A DNA stretch of 53,062 nucleotides from a virus (IMGVR_UViG_3300017989_000147:1-53062); one strand, 5' to 3'. Counted from the first letter of the stretch, positions 1-8,470 are shown. Numbers and translations: made by a program. Notes: a model not told the origin generated them from the sequence alone.

Positions 1-123
1 AAATCCCCGACGCCATGAATATAGTATAACCCCCCCGGCACCCCCCCGCTACCCCTAAATCACCACCCGTGGGGGAAAATCAACACCCGGGGGTGATATT
101 TCACCCTAGGGGGCTCAAAAATC
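1..123. repeat. Direct terminal repeat, left copy
   Basis: These bases are identical to 52940-53062. The repeat shows either a circular molecule (or circularly permuted packaging) assembled as a linear contig, or a true short terminal redundancy. 123 bp is also of the size that k-mer assemblers leave on circular contigs, so the biological ends are not proven. It overlaps the first copies of the phased palindromes. Confidence 0.95.
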
Positions 124-151
124 ACCCGGGGGTGTGTTTTCACCCGGGGGG
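60..151. repeat. Five phased CACCC/GGGGG palindromes (iteron-like)
   Basis: Five imperfect palindromes of the form CACCC-(0-2 nt)-GGGGG have their ACCC cores at 65, 85, 103, 124 and 142. The spacings are 20, 18, 21 and 18 bp, close to two DNA helical turns. Copies 2 and 3 also face each other as a perfect GGGTGA-TATT-TCACCC inverted repeat at 91-106. Nothing here codes convincingly. Helical phasing of palindromes is typical of sites bound cooperatively by an initiator, repressor or terminase small subunit; which of these applies cannot be decided from sequence. Confidence 0.7.
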
Positions 152-328
152 AAACGAGATCCGGCCCATCCGGGGCCGCTCGCGAGTGCTGAGACCGATT
201 TCAAAAATTTCAACCTAGGAACCAGGTTGGCTGAAATTTTTTCAAAATTTTCCACCCGGAAACGCCGATTGGTTTTCAACTTTCTTCAGCCCTATAAATT
301 CGCTATAATAAAGGTAAAGGAGCAATTC
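124..328 (+). promoter_or_regulatory. Leader of the late operon with sigma70-like -10
   Basis: After the last palindromes comes an imperfect hairpin at about 201-245 (AAAAATTTC-AACC pairing with GGTT-ggct-GAAATTTTT). A TATAAT box follows at 304-309 within TTCGCTATAATAAAGG. AAAGGAG lies six bases before the ATG at 329. The CGCTATAATA core is shared with four minus-strand promoter candidates. The -35 is weak, so an activator or relaxed -35 use is likely. An open frame extends upstream to 134, but the strong SD and the nuclease fold both support the 329 start. Confidence 0.6.
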
Positions 329-739
329 ATGCCTATTAATGCCAGAAGTAAGGGAGCAGCCGGTGAACGTGAGTTCTGTACATGGCTGTATCAGAAGCAT
401 CTAGTTGAGTCTGTGCCTGAGAGAAATCTCGAGCAAGTCAGGTCTGGAGGGATTGATGTAATACCTGAAAACCATCCTTTTGCTTATGAAGTCAAGCGAG
501 TAGAGAATGTAACTTATTTTTCAACTTATGACAAATGGTGGCTCAAAGCAGTCATGGATTGTCGCGCTATAGGTCGTGAGCCGGTAGTTGCCCACAGGAA
601 GAATAGAGGTAATTGGACATTCCTAATCTCTTTGGAAAATTTATTAGGCGTGCCCGGAAGTTTCGCTATCCTAAAATCCGTAGCGTTTGTCAAATACGCG
701 CAGAAACGGATAGCTGGATATGACGGACGAGGATCTTAA
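329..739 (+). CDS. PD-(D/E)XK nuclease, Holliday-junction-resolvase-like
   Basis: A 136-residue protein, started at 329 behind AAAGGAG with six-base spacing rather than at the upstream in-frame ATG. The visible nuclease core is a Glu in AAGEREF near residue 13, an RN motif, then GGIDV near 50 and YEVKRV near 63, the E/D/ExK pattern of small Hjc-like resolvases. In phages such enzymes resolve branched DNA before or during packaging, and the position directly ahead of the terminase genes fits that. Its end overlaps the next gene by 20 bases. The family assignment is from motif order, so the substrate is inferred. Confidence 0.65.
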   Translation: MPINARSKGAAGEREFCTWLYQKHLVESVPERNLEQVRSGGIDVIPENHPFAYEVKRVENVTYFSTYDKWWLKAVMDCRAIGREPVVAHRKNRGNWTFLISLENLLGVPGSFAILKSVAFVKYAQKRIAGYDGRGS

Positions 740-1337
740 GTCAATTCAAGTTGAATGGTTCTTAGGTGACATCGGTGATAACGGTGATTACTTCAGAGCC
801 CCTCAGGATATTGATCCGAGACAGTTTCAACCTGATAAAGCAAGAATCATATTAGAGTACATGATGATCGGTCTCACAGATCGACAAGCTTGTGCTTTGA
901 TCCCTCTTGATATGAAGGTTTGGGCTTCTTGGAGAAGAGGTGCTAGGGATACACCGAAGACATTCACACAGGCATATCTAAAGGCTGCTGAGTTCCAGGC
1001 TTCGGCCATGGGTGAGATGATCATTGATATCAGTGATGGTACTGATAGCACTACAGCCGACCTTTTAGAAGAGTCTTTGCGCAATATTGACAACCCCTAT
1101 AAAGAGGGCATGAACAAGCAGTTTGAGAGAGTTGTTAAGGGCATACTTCAGACCAATGCAAACAGAATCGGCGCTAGAAAGTGGTATGTTTCAAAGAGAC
1201 TGCCGACTGTCTATGGTGACAAGATTCAGGTTGAGCACCAGGGTGGAGACAAGCCTGTTGAAATAGACTTCAAGTCGTTGACTACTGAACAGCTTGAAAT
1301 GCTTGCTGAGCTTGAACAAAGCTTGGACAAGAAATAG
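720..1337 (+). CDS. terS: Terminase small subunit
   Basis: A 205-residue protein with an N-terminal helix-turn-helix-like segment (ARIILEYMMIGLTDRQACALIPLDMKVW region, residues about 40-67) followed by a helical region. Size, HTH and position immediately before the large terminase support a DNA-recognising small terminase that forms the packaging-start ring. The ATG lies inside the end of the nuclease gene, so translation is probably coupled. It may recognise the nearby phased palindromes, but that is inference. The gene ends in TAG, and that stop begins an unusual hairpin leader for the next gene. Confidence 0.7.
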   Translation: MTDEDLKSIQVEWFLGDIGDNGDYFRAPQDIDPRQFQPDKARIILEYMMIGLTDRQACALIPLDMKVWASWRRGARDTPKTFTQAYLKAAEFQASAMGEMIIDISDGTDSTTADLLEESLRNIDNPYKEGMNKQFERVVKGILQTNANRIGARKWYVSKRLPTVYGDKIQVEHQGGDKPVEIDFKSLTTEQLEMLAELEQSLDKK

Positions 1338-1381
1338 GAGAGCGTCGTGACTGAGCAATCGGTTGCGGCGCTTTTTTTATG
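1336..1381 (+). promoter_or_regulatory. Hairpin between SD and start codon (split RBS or attenuator)
   Basis: AGGAG at 1336-1340 abuts a hairpin at 1341-1371: AGCGTCG-TG-ACTGA, loop GCAA (GNRA class), TCGGT-TG-CGGCGCT. Seven T residues (1372-1378) and then ATG (1379) follow. No other Shine-Dalgarno lies near this ATG. If the hairpin is folded out, AGGAG is seven bases from the ATG, ideal spacing. The same structure plus T7 also has the form of an intrinsic terminator, so it could tune how much transcription enters the downstream genes. Confidence 0.7.
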
Positions 1382-1624
1382 AGTGAGATCCCTTCTAGCA
1401 AATATCTTGCCCTTGCGGGTGTTCTTCCTTTACTTGCGAGTGCGCTTCCTGTATTTGAATTTGTTATCCACCCATACCAGGAACAGATAGCAAGGTTAGA
1501 GCAGGAATTGCAGCACGAGCGTAAAGAGCACAATGCTGATCGCGTTAGATGGGAATCCAATAGGCAGTGGCTTTTGAAGCGCAATACTGAGTTAATGATT
1601 GCGTTGGGAGTAGATGTTGAGTGA
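1379..1624 (+). CDS. Small membrane protein with coiled coil
   Basis: An 81-residue protein: a hydrophobic helix at about residues 8-31 (YLALAGVLPLLASALPVFEF) is followed by a charged heptad-like helix at about 33-70 rich in Glu, Arg and Gln. This predicts a bitopic membrane protein with a soluble coiled-coil tail. It lies between the two terminase subunits and overlaps the large subunit start by GTGA. Function is unknown; possibilities are a holin- or i-spanin-like protein or a packaging accessory. Its only visible SD is separated from the ATG by a hairpin. Confidence 0.65.
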   Translation: MSEIPSSKYLALAGVLPLLASALPVFEFVIHPYQEQIARLEQELQHERKEHNADRVRWESNRQWLLKRNTELMIALGVDVE

Positions 1625-3045
1625 GTGCGGCACTTGACTATTTGAGAGATAGAGATGGATTGTATCGCGAGCTTGCCACAAGGAGTCTAAAGCACTTCAT
1701 TAGTCAAGCTTGGGATATTGTAGAGCCTGCATACCCTTTCAGATCGAACTGGCATATTGATGCTATCTGTGACCATCTGGAAGCACTTCGCAAAAGGGAG
1801 ATTCGTCAGCTAATCATTAACATTCCGCCTCGGTGTATGAAATCGCTTGCTGCGTCAGTTTTCTTTCCATCTTGGATTTGGACTGATGAGCCTTCTGCTA
1901 AGTTTGTTTATGCATCTTACGCTCAGACACTTAGCATTCGTGATTCAATGAAGATGCGCCGTATTATCACATCTCCTTGGTTTCAGAAGAATTGGCCTAT
2001 TAAGTTAGAGGCAGATTCTAATCAGAAAATCAAGTTTGAGAACATTGCCACTGGCTATCGGATTGCTACTTCAGTAGAAGGTGTTGCAACTGGTGAAGGT
2101 GGCGATTTTGTTGCTTGTGATGATCCGCACAATGTTAATGAAGCAGAATCTGATGCAAGAAGAGAAGGTGCTGTAACTTGGTGGGATGAGACAATGTCCT
2201 CCCGCCTGAATGATCCGAAGACTGGTTGTCGCTTCATTATTATGCAGCGCGTACATGAGCGCGACATCACAGGTCATCTTTTGGAGAAGGGTGGATGGGA
2301 ACATCTTTGCCTTCCAATGGAATATGACCCGCAGATCAAGTGTAGCGTTGAAGTTACTGGTTTCAAAGATCCTAGAGAGAATGAGGGTGATTTACTTTGG
2401 CCTGAGCATATTGGTAATGAGGAAATTGCTCGGCTGAAGAAGAATATGGGATCTTATGCATATGCTGGTCAATATCAGCAGGTCCCAACTCCGCGCAAAG
2501 GTACAATGCTTGACGTTGATAATGTTGAAGTAAGAGCAGAGCCTTCCGCGCCTATAAAGAAGGAAGTCAGAGCGTGGGATAAAGCTGGCACCGAAGGGGC
2601 TGGTGCTAGAACTGCTGGCGTTAGAATTGCATTGCTGGAGAATGGAAGGATATGCATCACCGATGTTGTTAAGTTCCAACATTCAGCTGCGAAAAGGGAA
2701 AAGGCCATTAAGAATGTTGCTGAATTAGATGGGAAAAAGATTCGCATCTATATTGAGCAAGAGGGTGGATCAGGCGGCAAGGAATCTGCAGAGGGAACAA
2801 TTGCTAATCTAGCTGGCTTTAGGGCATATCACGAGCCACCGAAAGGTGCTAAAGAGACTCGTGCTGAACCCTTGGCTATTCAGCTAGACGTTAGCAATGT
2901 AGAAGTTCTTGCAAGAGACTGGACGAATGATTACCTTGATGAGCTTAGGAAATTCCCGGTTGGTAAGTATAAAGACCAAGTTGATGCAACTTCACTCGGT
3001 TTGAAGAAACTTACTGATAACACTGGCCGCGTACACGTAGGATAA
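1621..3045 (+). CDS. terL: Terminase large subunit
   Basis: A 474-residue packaging motor with an N-terminal ATPase and a C-terminal RNase H-like nuclease. The Walker A region at 66-75 reads IINIPPRCMK followed by S, in place of the usual PPRHGKS; Walker B-like GDFVACDDPH is at 161-170. The nuclease half shows VRAWDKAGTE near 318, YIEQEGG near 380 and DQVDATSLGL near the C terminus, consistent with metal-binding acids. It starts at GTG in a GTGA overlap with the preceding gene. It cuts concatemers and pumps DNA through the portal. Confidence 0.93.
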   Translation: MSAALDYLRDRDGLYRELATRSLKHFISQAWDIVEPAYPFRSNWHIDAICDHLEALRKREIRQLIINIPPRCMKSLAASVFFPSWIWTDEPSAKFVYASYAQTLSIRDSMKMRRIITSPWFQKNWPIKLEADSNQKIKFENIATGYRIATSVEGVATGEGGDFVACDDPHNVNEAESDARREGAVTWWDETMSSRLNDPKTGCRFIIMQRVHERDITGHLLEKGGWEHLCLPMEYDPQIKCSVEVTGFKDPRENEGDLLWPEHIGNEEIARLKKNMGSYAYAGQYQQVPTPRKGTMLDVDNVEVRAEPSAPIKKEVRAWDKAGTEGAGARTAGVRIALLENGRICITDVVKFQHSAAKREKAIKNVAELDGKKIRIYIEQEGGSGGKESAEGTIANLAGFRAYHEPPKGAKETRAEPLAIQLDVSNVEVLARDWTNDYLDELRKFPVGKYKDQVDATSLGLKKLTDNTGRVHVG

Positions 3046-3051
3046 TATAAA

Positions 3052-4341
3052 ATGGCAAATTTCTGGCCTTTCGGTCGTGGCTCTTCTGAGTCTTCGCCGA
3101 GAGTTGTTGAAATTAAGAGTTCTGGTGGATTCGATGAGCTCCGTAACTTTATGGTTTACGGTGCAACTAATAATGCAAAGACTCCCAAGGGTTGCCTTGA
3201 CCTTTATGAGCAGAGTCTTGCAGTTATGATGCCAGTGCGTAAGATTGCTGATAAGCTGGCAGAGCTTGAGCCTGTTATCATTAAAGACAAGGCAAAGATT
3301 ACAGAGCATCCAATTCTGGACTTTTTGCGCAAGCCTTCTGAAGACCACACGAGATACCTGTTTTTAAAGCAGCTTGCTATATACTATCTTGTTACAGGTG
3401 AGTTCTTCATTATATACCTTGGGAACAATGAGTCTGCTCCAAAGCAGGCATATCCTATGTCACCTGAATTTGTCTCCTATCAGAATTCTGATGGGTTTCT
3501 AACTGCTTTTGATGTCAATGGTGATTTGCTTCCCGGCTGCTATAAGCGAGATGGAGAAGTTTACATTGATTATCAGAACGGACTGAGAACACTTTCACAG
3601 CACAGGGACTTTTCAACAAGAGACAACTCTATGTTTAGGGGTCAGTCTGTTCTTGTTGCTGCTTCAAATTATGCTAGACAGCAAACACTTGGCATAAGCC
3701 ATAATCTCAGCGTTCTGGAGAAGGGCGGCAGAATGTCGCTTATATTCCACTTTGAGAATGACATGGATGAGGATGAGTTTACTGCTGTAAGACAGAAGGT
3801 TAATGATCAGTATGCTGGCGTTGCTAATGCTGGTGCTATTGGCGTTACTGCTGGTGGTAAGCTTGATGTGAAGAACCTTTCCATGACAAACAATGACATG
3901 GATTGGTCCAAGGGTATGCAGATAGCACAGGAAGCTGTTGCTCTTGCTTACAACTACCCTTTGCAGCTTCTCACAGTTGATGCTTCTACATTCAACAATC
4001 TTGCTACTGGCATTGAGATGCTCTATGATGATGCTGTGACACCTCTGTCCAAGGTCATATTCCAAGGAATCCAAAGAGACATTGGTGACAAGTTTGGTCT
4101 TGGCCCTGGTGAGTATCTGACTTATGATGAGGACAAGATTCCTTCTCTGAAGCGCAGAACTCTTGATGAGGTGACTAAGGTCAAGGATCTTGGCATCGAG
4201 TCTGATAATGAGCTTAGAAACAGAATTGGTCGTGAAGACTATGCTGGTGGAGATCTCATTTACAAGCCCTCTACACTGGTTCCTGTTGGCGAGGATGTTG
4301 TAAACAATGATCCTGAGTTGGATGTAGAGACTCTTAGATAA
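3052..4341 (+). CDS. Portal protein, HK97 family
   Basis: A 429-residue protein with the typical phage portal layout: early residues with YGATNNAKTPKGCLDLYEQSLAV, the conserved HPILDFLRKPSE segment at about 85-95, a central SLIFHFENDMDEDEF region, and the late VALAYNYPLQLL and NNLATGIEMLYDDAVTPL motifs. It forms the dodecameric DNA channel at one capsid vertex, bound by the terminase on the outside and by the neck proteins after packaging. It starts six bases after the terminase stop and ends in a TAATG junction with the next gene. Confidence 0.92.
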   Translation: MANFWPFGRGSSESSPRVVEIKSSGGFDELRNFMVYGATNNAKTPKGCLDLYEQSLAVMMPVRKIADKLAELEPVIIKDKAKITEHPILDFLRKPSEDHTRYLFLKQLAIYYLVTGEFFIIYLGNNESAPKQAYPMSPEFVSYQNSDGFLTAFDVNGDLLPGCYKRDGEVYIDYQNGLRTLSQHRDFSTRDNSMFRGQSVLVAASNYARQQTLGISHNLSVLEKGGRMSLIFHFENDMDEDEFTAVRQKVNDQYAGVANAGAIGVTAGGKLDVKNLSMTNNDMDWSKGMQIAQEAVALAYNYPLQLLTVDASTFNNLATGIEMLYDDAVTPLSKVIFQGIQRDIGDKFGLGPGEYLTYDEDKIPSLKRRTLDEVTKVKDLGIESDNELRNRIGREDYAGGDLIYKPSTLVPVGEDVVNNDPELDVETLR

Positions 4342-5036
4342 TGTCTAGGAATGCAGAACGTGATTTGAGAGAAAAGCTCAGGCTTGAATCCCAATTCATA
4401 AGCAATCTAGGCAGAATATTGAGAAACCCAGTTGAATTCCAGCGGAGAAATTTAGAGCAGTTTCTTGTAGGGCACTACAATCGCACATATGATTCCTTTT
4501 CCAGAAATTATCAAGACAGAAAAGAAATCAGAATGCCTAAATTTCAGCGTCTGACCATGAAAGATTATGTCCAGCATGAATTTGAAAATAGGGCAAATAG
4601 GCAAGCATCTTTAATATCAGAAAACAGCAAAAAGATTTGGAATAAAATACAGCAAATGGATTTGTCCAACCAAGAAAAATTGAACATGTTTCAGTTTAGA
4701 ATGGGCGTTCGTTCTGTAACTATTTCAGCTACTGAGACTGAATGGGCATCTGAACATACAAAGTTAAGAGAAGTTCAGTTCTTGCAAGGTGGAATTTCAA
4801 ATAGTTCTGGTACCAAAAGATGGGATGTCATAGGTGATAATAGAATGAGAGATCACCATGCATTTGCAAAAGGTCAAACCGTTAATTTAGATGAACCTTT
4901 TACAGTTGACAATGAATATCTGTTGTATCCAGGCGATCCTAGCCTTGGTGCAAGTGCAGGAAACATTGTAAATTGTAGGTGCTCAGTATTTTACTCTGTA
5001 GATTCTGCAGAATTGACTAGAATATCACAGCTATAA
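4341..5036 (+). CDS. Minor head protein, SPP1 gp7 / Mu gpF-like
   Basis: A 231-residue protein. The C-terminal third carries the family signature: TKRWDVIGDNRMRDHHAFAK, then GQTVNLDEPF, LLYPGDPSLGASAGNIVNCRCSV, with a Cys-x-Cys pair. Proteins of this family sit inside the procapsid near the portal and help head assembly. The N-terminal part is helical and charged. It begins at the TAATG end of the portal gene. A short AT hairpin (CTATAAA/TTTATAG, 5034-5050) follows the stop and separates it from the protease gene. Confidence 0.8.
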   Translation: MSRNAERDLREKLRLESQFISNLGRILRNPVEFQRRNLEQFLVGHYNRTYDSFSRNYQDRKEIRMPKFQRLTMKDYVQHEFENRANRQASLISENSKKIWNKIQQMDLSNQEKLNMFQFRMGVRSVTISATETEWASEHTKLREVQFLQGGISNSSGTKRWDVIGDNRMRDHHAFAKGQTVNLDEPFTVDNEYLLYPGDPSLGASAGNIVNCRCSVFYSVDSAELTRISQL

Positions 5037-5101
5037 AGATTTTTATAGCGTCAAATTAAAACATCGTTTATTCCTTCCCTTAATACCTGTGGAGACTCAC
5101 G

Positions 5102-6085
5102 ATGACAATTGAGCGAGTCTCGCTAAGTGGCGAGATTATTGAGACCAAGACTGCTGATAGGAATGGTGTTCCTGTTGGCGTTGTTTCTGGTTATATTGCC
5201 ACATGGCAGTTGGATGCCTGGAATGGAATATATGGAATGCCAGACCGCATTGTTCGCGGTGCATACGCAGAGTCCATCCAAGAGCACAAGGCAAACCGCA
5301 ATCGCCAAGTTAGACTCAAGGACAATCACGGAAAGACAATTGGAGGCTTCCCGATTGATTCAGTGCGAGAAGACAATCGGGGCCTGTACGGAGTTGGAGA
5401 GATCAATCTTGACACCCAGCAGGGACGGGAAGCATATTCCCTTGCCCAGCAGAACGTCTTAGTTGATTTCTCAGTTGGTCATGTCGTTACTGATGATGAA
5501 ATTGATAATGGCACAAGGCTGATCAAGAAGGCCATACTGCTTGAAGGCTCGATAACTGATGAGCCCAAGAATCAGAGAGCAAACATCACAGAGGTGAAGA
5601 CTATGTTTGGTGATCTTCCCTTGTATGTCACTGATGGCTATGAATGGAATGAAGAAGAGGCACGTGAGCGCGTTATGGAGATGAAATACTCCATTGGAAA
5701 CGGTGCTCATGCCTTTGTTGGTGAAAGCATAATTGGCGATGTTGTTGATGACAAGCTTTATGCCATTCCCACTGCGATTAGAAATGCAGCTGCATTAGTC
5801 AAGGGCACAGAAGAGAAGTCTCAGCAGGTAATACTTGAGCGTTACTACGCCAAGATGGGTGAAGCATCCCCGTTCAAGTCAAAGATGTTCTACTCTGTTG
5901 AGGATGTTAAGAATTGGAGCAATGCAGATTATAAGGCTGCACTGCTCGACACAGGAATGTTTAGCAATGGTGCCGCACGCGCTCTGATTGCTAGGCAGAA
6001 GGATCAGAATGTTTCTGAATCCGATGGAGGTCTCAGTTCTTTGCTTGAGAAGATAGTCGAGACTACAAAGATCACGAGAAAATGA
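5102..6085 (+). CDS. Prohead maturation protease, peptidase S78
   Basis: A 327-residue protein. The N-terminal ~170 residues form an HK97-type protease: catalytic His76 in KDNHGKTIGG and Ser124 in VDFSVGHVV. The remaining ~150 residues are helical and charged and may act as a scaffold fused to the protease, as in other prohead proteases. It cleaves scaffold and capsid N termini during maturation. A GGAGACTC leader precedes the ATG. It lies directly upstream of the capsid gene, the usual order. Confidence 0.88.
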   Translation: MTIERVSLSGEIIETKTADRNGVPVGVVSGYIATWQLDAWNGIYGMPDRIVRGAYAESIQEHKANRNRQVRLKDNHGKTIGGFPIDSVREDNRGLYGVGEINLDTQQGREAYSLAQQNVLVDFSVGHVVTDDEIDNGTRLIKKAILLEGSITDEPKNQRANITEVKTMFGDLPLYVTDGYEWNEEEARERVMEMKYSIGNGAHAFVGESIIGDVVDDKLYAIPTAIRNAAALVKGTEEKSQQVILERYYAKMGEASPFKSKMFYSVEDVKNWSNADYKAALLDTGMFSNGAARALIARQKDQNVSESDGGLSSLLEKIVETTKITRK

Positions 6086-6100
6086 GGTCTGATAATAGTT

Positions 6101-7330
6101 ATGTCTGAACTTACTATTGAGAAAGTTGGTCAGGCTATCGACGAGCTGAGAAAGGGCGTCGAAGCTGGTACCATTACAGAAGAGAAGCGCATGAAGCTTG
6201 ATGCGATTCTCGACGAGTATGAAGTCAAGAATCAGGAGCTTGTCAAGGCGAACCAGCAGATTCTTGCTCACGAAGAAAGCATCAAGGCTTTCAAGAATGA
6301 GCTTGAGGAGAAGGGTGTCGAGGCTGGCAAGATTCGCGAGCAGGTGGATTCGCTTGAGATTGCTCTCGCCAAGAGCGCGGGCAAGCTTGAGGGCTCTGAC
6401 TATCGTGAGTCGACCGAGTACAAGGCTTTCAACTCCTACATCCTTGAGGGTGAAGAGAGAATGAACGCTGAGTATAAGGCTGAGCTTCGCACGGACAACG
6501 CCACAGACGGCGGTGTTCTTGTTGTGCCGGAGATGGAAACGTCGATCCTGAAGCAGATCACAGAGATTGATCCGATTCGCTCGATTGCCCGTGTCCGACC
6601 TACATCGTCGAAGAGCCTGGTGGTTCCGGTTCGCACTGGAATTCCGACTGCGCAGTACGAGGGTGAGACTGAGACGAGCCAGGAGAGTGTTAGCTCCTAT
6701 GGCAGCGAGACGCTGACGGCTTTCCGCCTGACGCACACAGTCCCGATCACACGAGACATGCTCATGGATTCGTCCTTTGACATGGAGACTGAGATCATCG
6801 CTGATGGTGCTGAGGCTTTCGCTTATGGTGAGGGCAACGGCTTTGTTGTTGGCTCGGGTCACAAGGCTCCGACTGGTTTCATGAACGATACTCGTGTTGG
6901 TGTTGTTACTGGTGCTGGTGCTGCTGGCGTTCTCGATGCTGATGATCCGCTGAAGCTCCAGGGTGAGCTGAAGACGGGTTACAATGGTGTCTTCGTGCTG
7001 AACAGACGAACACTGTCTGACCTCCGCACAAAGAAGAGCACCACAGGTCAGTATCTGTTCCAGCCTGGTCTGAATGGCCCTGCTAGTGCTACGATTGCTG
7101 GTGATCCGTATGTCCTCGCCAACTCGATGCCTGATGTTGCTGCTACGGCCAAGTGCATGGCCTACGGCGCGTTCAACATTGGTTATCTCATTGTTGACCG
7201 GACGGCGACAGAGATCATCCGTGATGACTACACTCGCAAGAAGGAAGCTATTGTTGAATTCACGATGCATCGATGGAACACCGGCAAGGTTGTTCTTCCT
7301 GAGGCAATCAAGATTCTCCAGCTTAACTAA
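6101..7330 (+). CDS. Major capsid protein, HK97 fold
   Basis: A 409-residue capsid protein. Residues 1-105 are a charged coiled-coil delta domain that the protease probably removes; the shell domain follows from about DGGVLVVPEMETSILKQI (about residue 135). Phage_capsid-type motifs include ARVRPTSSKSLVVPV, GETETSQESVSSYG and the late GYLIVDRTATEIIRDDY. Its codon choice is the most G/C-ending of the late genes, which is common for the most highly expressed phage protein and creates a long antisense open frame (5879-7270) that I regard as a shadow. Confidence 0.93.
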   Translation: MSELTIEKVGQAIDELRKGVEAGTITEEKRMKLDAILDEYEVKNQELVKANQQILAHEESIKAFKNELEEKGVEAGKIREQVDSLEIALAKSAGKLEGSDYRESTEYKAFNSYILEGEERMNAEYKAELRTDNATDGGVLVVPEMETSILKQITEIDPIRSIARVRPTSSKSLVVPVRTGIPTAQYEGETETSQESVSSYGSETLTAFRLTHTVPITRDMLMDSSFDMETEIIADGAEAFAYGEGNGFVVGSGHKAPTGFMNDTRVGVVTGAGAAGVLDADDPLKLQGELKTGYNGVFVLNRRTLSDLRTKKSTTGQYLFQPGLNGPASATIAGDPYVLANSMPDVAATAKCMAYGAFNIGYLIVDRTATEIIRDDYTRKKEAIVEFTMHRWNTGKVVLPEAIKILQLN

Positions 7331-7339
7331 GGTAGCCTA

Positions 7340-7759
7340 ATGGCTGAATATGATGTAAAATCGGGCGCTTCATACGGCGTCACTCTTGATGGTGTTGATG
7401 TGTTGCCCTCTGCCGGCGAAATAATTGATACTGCCAAGTTTGACGGTGTATTGGTGACCATTACTGGCTCCATAATTAGCGGGGAAACAGTTCTCCCTGG
7501 TGACGGTGCTAGGCTGACCATACAACATTCAGATTCTGATGATCCTGCCACATTCACAGATGTGCCTTCTAATGAGTTGAATGGGTCTTTGCCCGGTCCT
7601 GATGTGCTTATATCTATTGGTTCTGTTAGCAGAGCTTTCGCCGGTTATATTGGTAAAAAGAGATACCTTCGTGGTTATTTTTACGACTCTGTAAATGGTG
7701 ATATGATTTGGACCGGTGGAATTACAATCATACTTCTAAAGGGTGAACACACCCCTTAA
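7340..7759 (+). CDS. Head decoration-like beta protein, copy 1
   Basis: A 139-residue, beta-rich, low-Cys protein directly after the capsid gene, the usual place for a decoration or stabilisation protein. Its middle and end (LTIQHSDSDDPATFTDVPSN, then IGKKRYLRGYF) align with the next gene's VTIEQSPDD, WTAVPAAE and IGKERHQRLVAT, so the two are tandem paralogues. I do not recognise a named family with certainty; a role on the capsid surface is inferred from position and duplication. Confidence 0.65.
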   Translation: MAEYDVKSGASYGVTLDGVDVLPSAGEIIDTAKFDGVLVTITGSIISGETVLPGDGARLTIQHSDSDDPATFTDVPSNELNGSLPGPDVLISIGSVSRAFAGYIGKKRYLRGYFYDSVNGDMIWTGGITIILLKGEHTP

Positions 7760-7771
7760 AGGAACAAAAAA

Positions 7772-8194
7772 ATGGAATATGATATCCACAACAGCATCCT
7801 TGCTGTCCATGCCATTCCGGCTGCTGCGCACACTGGTACACAGACCAGTGCTCCAATTGACACCAAGGGTTTCGAGAGCATTGAGTACATTTGCCACGTT
7901 GGAACGGCAATGGTCGGTGGTGGCTTTGATGTCACGATCGAGCAGTCGCCCGATGATGGCACAGGCTCGCCGACTGGTGTTTGGACTGCGGTTCCCGCAG
8001 CCGAGACGCTTGGCACCCTTCCCACCATTTCAATTGCTGATACAAATGCAGTGTTTCGGGTTGGCTCGATCGGCAAGGAGCGGCATCAGAGACTTGTTGC
8101 CACAGAGTCTGGCACAATTACGGCTGGAGTGTTTGGTGTGACTGCCATTCTTGGTAATCCCCAGACTGTGCCGACTGATGCTCAGAATACCTGA
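7772..8194 (+). CDS. Head decoration-like beta protein, copy 2
   Basis: A 140-residue paralogue of the preceding gene. Shared blocks in the same order are a beta-strand ending in IEQSP / IQHSD, a VPA(A/S)E-like turn, and IGKER-RLVAT / IGKKR-RGYF. It starts 12 bases after the first copy. Two divergent copies could be two different capsid-site binders, for example hexamer and inter-capsomer positions. Function is inferred from genome position only. Confidence 0.65.
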   Translation: MEYDIHNSILAVHAIPAAAHTGTQTSAPIDTKGFESIEYICHVGTAMVGGGFDVTIEQSPDDGTGSPTGVWTAVPAAETLGTLPTISIADTNAVFRVGSIGKERHQRLVATESGTITAGVFGVTAILGNPQTVPTDAQNT

Positions 8195-8205
8195 GACTTT
8201 TGATC

Positions 8206-8415
8206 ATGAAGATCAAAATGCTTAGAACTGGGCGCTATGCACATCCGACTAGTGCTGGTACTGCTCAGATTGAGCTCAGTGAAGGTCAAGAGATTGATCT
8301 GCCTGAGGTTTGGGCTGAGAGTATCATCAATGGCGGTGGTGCAGAAGCAATTGTCGAAAAAGCAAGTAAGCCTGCCAAGACTGCAAAGAAAGCAGCTAGG
8401 AAGGCAAAGGGCTGA
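8206..8415 (+). CDS. Small basic-tailed protein after decoration genes
   Basis: About 69 residues from the ATG at 8206; a TTG at 8200 in frame is an alternative. The first half (RTGRYAHPTSAGTAQIELSEG) is a compact beta-like segment and the last ~20 residues are a Lys/Ala-rich tail, likely nucleic-acid binding or disordered. Short proteins like this are common between capsid and connector genes. No confident family. A small hairpin (GTCATT-loop-AATGAC, about 8429-8446) follows the stop. Confidence 0.55.
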   Translation: MKIKMLRTGRYAHPTSAGTAQIELSEGQEIDLPEVWAESIINGGGAEAIVEKASKPAKTAKKAARKAKG

Positions 8416-8470
8416 TGCGACTGATTTGTCATTCGTGTAATGACTAATCGCACTTTGCGCGGGACTACAG

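Noticed and set aside
31-56. Poly-C runs as possible cos overhang
   Set aside because: Runs CCCCCCCC and CCCCCCC lie within the terminal repeat, but there is no evidence of a cut site; the repeat may be an assembly overlap.
5034-5050. CTATAAAGATTTTTATAG followed by CGTC as a promoter or terminator
   Set aside because: Resembles the CGCTATAA core on the minus strand, but it sits inside a plus-strand operon with no minus-strand gene; most likely a weak intergenic hairpin.
5879-7270. 463-codon minus-strand open frame opposite protease and capsid genes
   Set aside because: It is antisense to two strongly supported structural genes; Arg/Leu/Ser-rich composition and lack of SD fit a shadow of the capsid gene's codon bias.
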